Assembly: GCA_014905825.1 (NCBI GenBank)
Contig: JACGCN010000002.1
Coordinates: forward strand, 1,860,001 to 1,924,000
DNA: 64,000 nt
Direction: 5' to 3'
From: Lyophyllum atratum
Taxonomy: Eukaryota > Basidiomycota > Agaricomycetes > Agaricales > Lyophyllaceae
The notes under the pieces are model-generated. The model had not been told where the DNA came from. It ran no database searches and was given only the letters and a program-made list of their open reading frames with translations. This document shows, in pieces, positions 56,275-64,000 of the stretch (its first letter is position 1; each line of letters starts with the position of its first letter). The translations under genes were made by a program, and so were the position numbers.

Positions 56275-57841
56275 ATGCTCACCAGCACAAAGCCTCGTTC
56301 GCCACCCCCACGCGCAACACGCACTCCACAACTACCGCCTATATCATACTCTATAACTGCGCCCCGTCCTTCTTCTCAAGCGACTCTCGTTGCTGCTCCA
56401 TTGTCACCCCCAACAACTCCCCCGCGCGGTCGTCGACCATCCATTTCGAATACGATGCACTGGCTGTCACGTAGTTCAACACAATCCTCCTCGTCCCCCT
56501 ACGCACCTTCGAAACCAACGCGTATTTCTGAACCAAAGCTCGTTCGATCTATCGAACTCTTGTCCAATCCGCGGAGTGGGGTTCTTGGCTCTGGAGCTAC
56601 TGTTGTCAGGACTCCAAACGAAGCTCTGCGTGAGACAAGAGTTCGCCTCACCTTCGATGGAAAGCCTAGAGAGGGTGGCTCTCCGACTCCAGAAGAGGCG
56701 CAATCCAGGAGTTCCATAGCTTCTGAGAAGGTCCAATACGCGACACCAGCCCCCTTGGAAAGCTCTCCAACGACCAGTCCTCCCCTTCCTCCCCTTCCAC
56801 TGCCCGAAGAGGAAGAATCCGAGTTCCTCGAGGCGGAACCTGAGCCTCCCAAGCAACCTCCCCGACCCATACGTGCTCCTCCCTCTCTGCCCTCTCCTTC
56901 GCTTCGGCCCTCACTCAAGTCGAAACCTGTCCAGAACACAGAGGACGTCACACACGTCCCGCCTCTACCTGCCAATATCTCCGCCTCGCCCGTGCCACCT
57001 CCCTTTAGCCCGATTTTGGTGTCAGAGATTCCCACTGGCGCCGTCGACCCTTCTAAAATAATCGTCACGTTGGAGACCTGTACTTCCACTCACAGAACAA
57101 CCTTGGAAACTCTGAAGTCACGTCCTTCCCACCTTTCCAAATACCTATCCTTCCTACTCCCCTCTCACCGACATTCGGCAGCTTCGTCTGTGTACTCGAA
57201 CGCTAGTGATGATATGTCAACATATCGATATCATCTCACATCCCAAGGACTTCTCCCCCAGGCCTCCTTTAGCATACATATCTTTCTAGATCGGCCAAGT
57301 GCTCCGTAAGTTCAATATACTACTCCACATAATTTATTCCTCAACGAATTCCTCTAGTTACGCCCATATTCTCAATTACCTTAGGTCCCCCATTGGCTCG
57401 CCAGAGGCGCCGGAGACTCTTCCCAGGGGTGTCCAGATGCAGTCCCCCTCTCACCTGCGGCTTGAGAGCCTCCTGGAACTTCGTGATGAAGCAGCATACC
57501 TCAACCTCGAGGGTTTGCACAAGCTATGCACGGATGAGATCCGTCTGCGGCACGGTCCTCGCTTACATACTCGCGGACAGAGTGCAAGCACGATTGGATC
57601 TACACACAGCTTGCGCACATCTGTATACAGCCTCCATGCGTTGCTCGAACGGGTTGAGACAGACATGCGATCCAACCCACGGGACTCCCATTCATCGGGT
57701 TCGAGGAGCACCAAAGGCAGCCCCACGGAGATGCGTGCATTACGATCACCACCCACGCCCCAGTCTTGGAACGGCGCCCCTCGTGGGAGGAGCGAAGGCC
57801 GTTCTAGCCCTGTACGATCACCTCCAGCTGGCTGGATTTGA
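56275..57841 (+). CDS. Pro/Ser-rich protein with C-terminal BTB/POZ-like domain
   Basis: Two exons joined by one short intron (57306-57358) encode about 500 residues. The first ~260 are disordered, with many PP and SP runs (TPPRGRRPSISNTMHWLSRSSTQSSSS; PLPPLPLPEEEESEFLEAEPEPPKQPP). A folded part follows: KIIVTLETCTSTHRTTLETLKSRPSHLSKYL, FSIHIFLDRPSAPYAHILNYLRSPIGS, LESLLELRDEAAYLNLEGLHKLCTDEI. This resembles a BTB/T1 fold (IFLDR..F..ILNYLR, L..EA.Y..L..L). BTB proteins act as dimerisation modules or CUL3 adaptors; which applies here is unknown. The C-terminal tail is again Ser/Arg/Pro-rich. Confidence 0.7.
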
Positions 57842-58045
57842 GATGTTCCTTTCCTCAGTTTTCCGCTGATTCGTGGTGTTTGCACACTTCTCCAGTCGTT
57901 ACTCATGTACGCGGAATATTTACCCCGCCGTTCATTTTATGCTCCATAGCTGTCTTTTTCGAATAATTTACTCTATTTTGTACATACTCTGTGAGGCCAG
58001 GGCTATAACGAGGCACCGATCAATTGACAATCAATTGACCCGGAC

Positions 58046-58051
58046 TGACTC
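58046..58051 (+). promoter_or_regulatory. GCRE-like TGACTC element upstream of HIS4
   Basis: TGACTC, the core bound by Gcn4/Cpc1-type bZIP regulators of general amino-acid control, lies 66 bp before the HIS4 start codon. A direct repeat TCAATTGAC precedes it. Context makes regulation by amino-acid starvation likely; this is inference. Confidence 0.5.
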
Positions 58052-58116
58052 GATTTTCCGATCACAAAACCTAATAAGGACACGAAATATCTCCTGAACA
58101 TACCACACACACATCG

Positions 58117-60770
58117 ATGTCTGTGTTTCTGCCCGTGCTAGACGAAGACGCTAGCGATCTAGTGGAAGTGCTCGGTCGCATTGGCCCGATCGCGGTGTCA
58201 TCGGCGCAATTCCCTCATCTCCCTCCACACAACCGTTACTACATCACACTCGAAGATAGCCCTGACACTACTTTGGATCTCATCTTATCATGGTTGAACC
58301 AGGGCGTTGAAAAGGTCATCGTACCGTTGACGTTGGCTAAGGAGCTCATCGCAGCTGGCGTCCCGTCCGAGCGTGTCTGGCTTCTGCTTGACGTCGGAAG
58401 CGTCAGCGCTGTATCGGACACCGTTCGCAGCGGTGTTTCTGGCGTGTTCCTGAAAACGCCAGACATCGACATCGACCTCATTTCTTCGGTATCCAAATTC
58501 TTCGCCAACTCCGCCATTCATGTTTTCCCTGGGACCACCTCCCCACCAACCATTTACACCATCCGAGAACTACTGGCGATAGGGGCGCACCTCGTGCTTC
58601 CAAGCTCACACCTCACACTCGCAGCCACCTCCGCGAATCGCATAAATGTCGCTGATGCGTTCCTTGCACCAATGACATCTGATCGTCCCGATGGTCTTTT
58701 CCCTACTATAGTTTCGACGGAAACCGGTCACTCCCTGGGGCTCGTTTATTCATCCAGCGACTCCGTGAGGGAGAGTATCATTACTGGAAAAGGTGTATAT
58801 CAATCCCGGAAACATGGTCTATGGAGAAAAGGTGAAACGTCTGGCGCAACACAAGAAGTCATGAGCATCCAGTTGGATTGCGATTCCGATAGCCTCGAGT
58901 TTCGAGTGAAACAGCGGGGTGCTGGCTTCTGCCACCTAAACCGCCAGTCCTGTTTTGGAGAGATCAGCGGGTTACCAGCCCTGGAGAGTACACTGCGCTC
59001 CCGTTTGGCCTCAGCCCCTGAGGGATCCTACACTCGGCGACTGTTTGACGACCCGTCGCTTCTTCAATCTAAAATTATGGAGGAGGCCGATGAACTTTGT
59101 CGAGCTGTGGAGAAAAAAGATATCGCCTTCGAGGCTGCTGATCTTCTATATTTTGCTCTGGCAAGATGCGTTCAAGCCGGCGTCGGGATCGCAGAAATAG
59201 AGCAGTCTCTGGATGCCAAGGCTAAAAGGGTGACGCGTAGGCCGGGTAATGCGAAACCTCAATGGACCCAGCAGCCTAGTACGAAGCCAACCGCTTCGAC
59301 ATCACCACGAAAAGTCACACCCAACAGTCCAAAGACCAGCGACCGTATCCGCATGCGAACGTCAGACTTGGCTAGCATCACATCCGAGCAGCGTACACAG
59401 CTTCTCAAACGCCCGGTCCTCAAGTCGGACGAGATGATTGTCAAAGTCAAACCTATCGTCGACGACGTCCGTTCCCGAGGTGACGCCGCCCTCCTTGAAC
59501 TCACCGCCAAATTCGATAAAGCACAGCTCACTTCCACTGTCATATTTCCGCCGTTCGCGCCGGAGACGATGCAAATCGAACCCAAGGTTCGAGCAGCTAT
59601 AGACCAAGCATATCTAAATATCCGTAAATTCCATGAGGCCCAGGTCGACTCACACGCGCTTGTCGTTGAAACCATGCCTGGCGTAGTTTGTTCTCGATTT
59701 TCACGGCCTATCGGTCGTGTGGGCTTGTACGTTCCGGGGGGCACAGCAATCCTTCCTTCGACGGCACTGATGTTAGGCATCCCTGCCCAAGTGGCTGGAT
59801 GTAAGGAGGTCGTGCTTGCAACCCCTCCGCGGGCGGACGGAAGCATATCTCCAGAGGTCATGTACGTTGCTCACCGAGTTGGGGCGTCGGCAATCTTGAA
59901 AGCTGGAGGCGCCCAGGCCGTCGCCGCTATGGCATACGGGACCGAGACTGTTCCTAAAGTTGACAAAATATTTGGTCCGGGTAACCAGTGGGTAACAGCA
60001 GCGAAAATGTTGGTTCAGAACGACACGGATGCCTTGGTGTCGATCGACATGCCTGCTGGTCCTTCGGAAGTACTGGTGAGCAAAACGTCGGTCGACACAC
60101 ATGCTGTGATCTGATCTATCTTTGAAAACAAGGTGATCGCTGATTTCACAGCAAACCCCGCCTTTGTCGCAGCAGATCTGTTGTCCCAAGCAGAGCATGG
60201 CGTCGACTCGCAAGTTGTCCTTGTTGCTGTCAGTCTTACACCAGAGAAACTGGCAGAGATCGAGCGGGAACTTGATGTCCAAGCCCACGCACTGTCCAGG
60301 GTAGAAATTGTACGCGAATCTATCGCGAAGAGTATCATAGTCAAGGCATCCTCGGTGAATGAGGCGATTGCGTTCTCAAACGACTATGCTCCAGAGCATC
60401 TGATTTTGCACCTCGAGAACGCATCGGAGCAGGTGGCTTCTATAGATAACGCAGGAAGTGTATTCGTTGGTTCGTTTACTCCTGAAAGGTTTGTCGCTTT
60501 TCCACCGTCTTTTCCAGCCTGCTCACATTCGCTCCTTCCTCCAGCTGTGGTGATTATGCCTCGGGAACCAACCACACCCTTCCGACGAATGGCTACGCGC
60601 GCCAGTTCAGCGGTGTCAACACATTGTCATTCCAGAAGCATATCACGTCCCAGGAAATTACATCAGAAGGTCTCAAGCAACTTGGGCCCGTAGTCGCGAC
60701 GCTGGCAGACTGTGAAGGACTAGAAGCTCATGCGAACGCAGTGCGTATCCGGCTACGAGCGAACCAGTAG
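58117..60770 (+). CDS. HIS4: Trifunctional histidine biosynthesis protein
   Basis: Carries out steps 2, 3 and 9-10 of histidine synthesis in one 846-residue cytosolic chain. An N-terminal fungal-specific domain covers about residues 1-225. The phosphoribosyl-AMP cyclohydrolase part has [13 protein letters not shown] and the zinc-binding [13 protein letters not shown]. The phosphoribosyl-ATP pyrophosphatase part has [12 protein letters not shown] and [17 protein letters not shown]. The histidinol dehydrogenase part has [117 protein letters not shown] and [29 protein letters not shown]. Two introns (60076-60132, 60489-60544) are needed to complete the dehydrogenase. No lesions were seen. Confidence 0.96.
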
Positions 60771-61009
60771 ACACATGGAACGTGGAATTAAATGAGATTA
60801 TTGTTGTATAAATGTGAGAGTACATCCACGTAATGCGCACGGAAGAAGCCAAAGCAAGTAACCTGCTGCTGGGAGCTGCAGCTCGGAGAGTCTGTGTACG
60901 ACTGGAAAGTCGGACTTTCCGACCTCGGAGCGGAGCGTGCGCGTGAGAGCTGGCCTTGACATCATTCTCTCCAATTTCTCTCCGTGTCCCACACAAGTTC
61001 ATTATCATC

Positions 61010-61988
61010 ATGTCCTCTTTTCGCAAGCCCGTCGTTGTGGTAACTGGCGCGTCTAGGTCCTTGAGATACCCTGTATGAGCTACTCTATGCTGATCTGTGC
61101 CGCAGAGGAATCGGCTTGGCTGTCACGCGCCTTCTGCTCAAGACCTTCAACGCTCGTGTCGTTGCTCTATCACGATCCCAGACCCCAGAATTGCTTGCGT
61201 TAGCCTCAGATGACCTTCTCATAATACCATGCGATGTGTCAGTGTCTGCATCATGCCACGTCGGTGTATTCTTATCGATCTGTTGTCTCCAGTGCAAATG
61301 AGTCGGCATTGAGGGATGCCATAGTCCGCACAGAAGAGACATACAAGCACATCGATGGCCTTGTCCTTAATGCTGGAATTCTTGAGCCCCTCGGACCCAT
61401 CGGAGGCGACGCACCACTTTCTGCGTGGAAACACCATTTTGATGTCAACTTTTTCTCTCTTGTGACTGCTTTGAAAGCTGCTTTGCCTGCCTTACGACAG
61501 AGTGACTTGGGGGGAAGGGTAGTTTTCGTGAGCTCAGGCGCCGCAGTCAAAGGGTCACCTGGCTGGGGCCCATACAGTGCTGCAAAAGCCGCTATGAATT
61601 CCTTATGCCGGTATGTCCTCTCTCGCCGAAGAGAGGAGTCGCGTTAACTCTTAAAAAGGACCCTGGCAGAAGAAGAGCCCAGTATCGTTTCGGTAGCTCT
61701 TCGTCCGGGTATGGTTGATACTGGAGTAAGTTCTTTCCTCACTCCATTTTCGGATTGGAGTCTTGACTGTCTATACAGATGCAGACAACATTACGATCTG
61801 ATGCAGGCTCAGCTTTGGCTGACGAGGACCATAAAAAGTTCATCAACGCTTACAACGAAGGAAAACTTGTCAAGCCCGAGGACGCAGGGCATGTTATTGC
61901 TGCATTAGCACTCCGAGCTCAGCCGCCCTTGAGCGGCCGGTTTGTGTCCTGGGACTCCGACGAATGCAAGCCGTACAGAGCTGAGTAG
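61010..61988 (+). CDS. Short-chain dehydrogenase/reductase (sepiapterin/benzil reductase-like)
   Basis: NADP-dependent oxidoreductase of the classical SDR family, resembling fungal sepiapterin-reductase-like enzymes. The cofactor motif is VVVVTGASRGIGLAVTRLLL, split by an intron inside SR. Further landmarks are PCDVANESALRDAI, LVLNAGILEPLGPI, the active-site Ser in RVVFVSSGAAVKGSPGWG, PYSAAKAAMNSLCRTLAEEE with catalytic Tyr and Lys, and VALRPGMVDTGMQ. The C-terminal FVKPEDAG-type segment (KLVKPEDAGHVIAALAL, SGRFVSWDSDECKPYR) fits the same subfamily. Substrate cannot be told. Four introns are in phase. Confidence 0.88.
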
Positions 61989-62212
61989 TAGTAAGGATTA
62001 CGTTTTATGCGGACATCCACAGTCCGTGCCCGAGAATGCCATCTGTTAAATCAAGAAGCCTAAATTGGTTGACCTTTTTTACATAAAGCGTGCGCACACG
62101 CTGTACAAAACGACTCCCGAAGGCTTACAGAAATATTCCAATACCCCAAGCCCTTCTCAGCTACGCTTCGACTACGCTACTCCTCTGCTCGATCGTTCAC
62201 ATCTTCGGGGTG

Positions 62213-63412
62213 ATGCTCTGTATTGACGTCCATCATCATTTCTTTCCGGCCGACCTGCAGAAGGGGAGCTCGAATGAAAAATTAGGATGGAAAACCCCTG
62301 CTGGCACTCTACCGTGGAGCCCTGAAATCTGCCTAAAAGCAATGGACGTGTCTGGAATCGATATTGCCATCCTTTCGCTTCCAGCTCTCTTCACGGGATC
62401 TGTGTGCGAAGAGAACCGTGCCATGGCGAGAGAACGTAACATCACGATGTCCACGATAGTTCAAGCACATCCCACGAGGTTTGGATTTTTTGGTTGCCTT
62501 CCATTCTTGGACGACATAAAAGGTCGGTCGAGTTTAAGCTCGCATATATCACGCGCTGTGTAACTTGCGTCGCCAGGTGCCCTTGAGGAGATTGCCTATT
62601 CTCTTGACGTTCTCAAGGCCGACGGAATTTCGTTGTCGTCATCATATGGTGTCGGCGTTGAAGCAAGTAAGGCACCATACTTTTCCCGCTATGACCTCTC
62701 ACGCTGCGACCCAAAAGGATACGTAGGAGATGACCGGTACGACGCGATCTGGGCGGAACTCCACCGTAGAAAGGCGGTAGTGTTTCTCCACGGTGCCCAG
62801 GTGGCATCTTCGACACCAATGCCGCACCCATTTCTATGTGTGCCCGTTTCAGAGGTATCTTCCCATTCCTACTACATTTTTGTTACACGTATTGACCGTC
62901 GACCCGAGGTGCCAAACGAAACTTTCAAAGCAGCGGCCCACCTCGTTGTCACAGGTCGTAAAAGGAAGTATGCCGACGTCAAGATAATTCTTGCGCACCT
63001 CGGTGGGACCACACCATTCCTCGCGCCACGCGTTGCTGTCCTTTCCAACCACATGGGTTGTCCACTCACTCCAGAGGAGATCTTAGCGGACTTCAAGAGC
63101 TTTTATTACGACACGGCGTTGAGTTCGTATGACGCGACCTTGGCGTGCATAGACAAGTTTCTGGAGCCAGATCATATTCTATTTGGTTCTGACTTCCCTG
63201 GTACGTACGACAAAATTGTTGCCGCTGCGTACTCACTTATACAAATGTGATACGTAGCTGTCAGTATCGAGATGGCAGGATGGTACACTAACAATGTCAG
63301 AGGGCATTATGGCAGTGACCGAGGCAAACTTGAAATGATTCTGGGAAGAACTGCACTGCAATTATTTCCGGGACTACAGAGTCGTGCACAAGGAACATGG
63401 GCAAGTCCATAA
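62213..63412 (+). CDS. Amidohydrolase-family decarboxylase (ACMSD-like)
   Basis: TIM-barrel metal enzyme of the amidohydrolase-2 group, which includes aminocarboxymuconate-semialdehyde decarboxylase and gamma-resorcylate/orsellinate-type decarboxylases. The metal motif is CIDVHHHFFP at the N-terminus. It continues with GIDIAILSLPALFTG, FGFFGCLPFLDDI, DGISLSSSYG, VFLHGAQVASSTPMPHPF, VKIILAHLGGTTPFLAPR, FYYDTALSSYDATL and the final metal-ligand motif DHILFGSDFP. Length is about 340 residues and the ligands look complete, so it should be active. The substrate may be an aromatic acid, but no neighbouring pathway genes settle this. Three introns are used; the last exon closes GLQSRAQGTWASP. Confidence 0.85.
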
Positions 63413-63558
63413 TATGTAAGGGGGAAGATATTTTTCTAGTGCAGTACGACTAACTGACAGAGCGATATAGGAAAGATGTGTGAATATTAGCATGAATAAA
63501 GGGAGCAGGTTACATTACATCTAGTAAATTCGCGTAAAGGAGCGTATGATAGTCCAAA

Positions 63559-64000
63559 TTACATGTCTGCCTCCCGTACCCATCGTAGTATTTCAAAGTG
63601 ACCACGGCTCCCAGGTAGCAAGGCCTGACCGTGATGCCCATTCGGGTCGTACCAAATGCCTTGTTTTATGCCATGAGAGGTGAGATAGCGTTTGACGCGC
63701 TATGAATGATGGATCAATCAATGTTTGGAAGGACAGCCAGCAGGATATCAAACCTCTGAGTTGATAAGCGTGTCTTTCCCACCGAGCAGGAAGAACGCTT
63801 TGGTTGGATCGCGTGCGTTGGGAATCTCTTCGTACCACAGCGTGTTCGAAGCCCAGCTAAAATGTCGCTGAAGTAGGTTTGATACTCCGAGTTCCGTGGC
63901 GACGAAGTAGTGCATCATGAGCTCCATACCCTGTAGACAGAGTGATATGAGCAAGAAGTGGTGATATCATCATAGTTTAGCTTACAGTTTTAGGTTGGCG
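63559..64000 (-). CDS. Alpha/beta hydrolase, C-terminal part (5' end outside window)
   Basis: Only the 3' exons are present; the gene runs off the right end. Visible sequence is GMELMMHYFVATELGVSNLLQRHFSW, WYEEIPNARDPTKAFFLLGGKDTLINSE, then after a short intron RVKRYLTSHGIKQGIWYDPNGHHGQALLPGSRGHFEILRWVREADM. GGKDTLIN supplies the likely acid residue and HHGQAL the catalytic His of an alpha/beta hydrolase triad. The nucleophile lies outside the window. Substrate is unknown. An intron boundary (GTAAGC) is seen near 63985. Confidence 0.7.

Noticed and set aside
56499..57089. 196-codon antisense frame in the BTB-like gene
   Set aside because: Gly/Ser/Arg-rich complement of the Pro/Ser-rich N-terminus; no independent evidence.
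1..64000. Transposons, tRNA genes, CRISPR arrays or a biosynthetic gene cluster
   Set aside because: No terminal repeats, transposase or reverse transcriptase motifs, tRNA T-loop patterns, regular spacer arrays or core biosynthetic enzymes were seen.

Overview
The window looks like nuclear DNA of a filamentous basidiomycete, most likely an Agaricomycete mushroom. Protein genes sit 30 to 1000 bp apart on both strands. Almost every gene is cut by several introns of about 48-70 nt with GT...CTRAY...AG signals. The encoded proteins (QDE-2-like Argonaute, HIS4 fusion, SSD1, fungal Zn2Cys6 factor, RTA1-like transporters, DUF7704) are fungal. About 31 protein-coding genes can be supported. No tRNA, rRNA, transposon or CRISPR array was recognised. 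CDS coordinates below span start to stop codon with introns included.

Layout. 1-7.3 kb: 3' end of a proline-rich protein, protein disulfide isomerase (PDI1), gamma-tubulin complex protein 3 (GCP3). 7.3-17.7 kb: a translation and RNA block with TCTP, UTP15, CTNNBL1, RBM42, ribosomal protein uL18 (RPL5) and Mediator MED17. 17.8-24.2 kb: a Zn2Cys6 transcription factor, ESCRT-III VPS24 and mitochondrial NAD-isocitrate dehydrogenase. 24.5-36.5 kb: two RNA-silencing or RNA-control genes, an SSD1/Dis3L2-type RNB protein that keeps its catalytic aspartates and a slicer-type Argonaute, then an unrecognised disordered protein that shares the Argonaute promoter. 36.8-44.2 kb: Ca-dependent mitochondrial carrier, VTT-domain membrane protein, eL36, casein kinase 2 beta. 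44.4-51.5 kb: fluoride exporter FEX, 3-ketosphinganine reductase TSC10, DUF7704 protein, VID27. 52.4-55.4 kb: a tandem pair of RTA1-like seven-helix proteins. 55.5-64 kb: Snm1/Rpr2-like zinc ribbon, BTB-like protein, HIS4, a short-chain dehydrogenase, an ACMSD-type amidohydrolase and the 3' part of an alpha/beta hydrolase.

Most of the content is housekeeping rather than a single operon-like system. The most interesting signals are these: an SSD1 homologue that looks catalytically intact; a cluster of GTCAC/GTGAC-core motifs, often paired or inverted, close upstream of several unrelated genes (PDI1, GCP3, Argonaute, FEX/TSC10, VID27); two GC-AG introns with the same GCGAG donor; and a tandem RTA1 duplication that preserves all six introns. 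Five genes (PDI1, the Ca-dependent carrier, TSC10, VID27 and the VTT protein) carry single-base indels or an in-frame stop inside otherwise perfectly conserved sequence. Several of these genes are normally essential, so base-level consensus errors are the simplest explanation, but true lesions or RNA editing at the TAG are not excluded.
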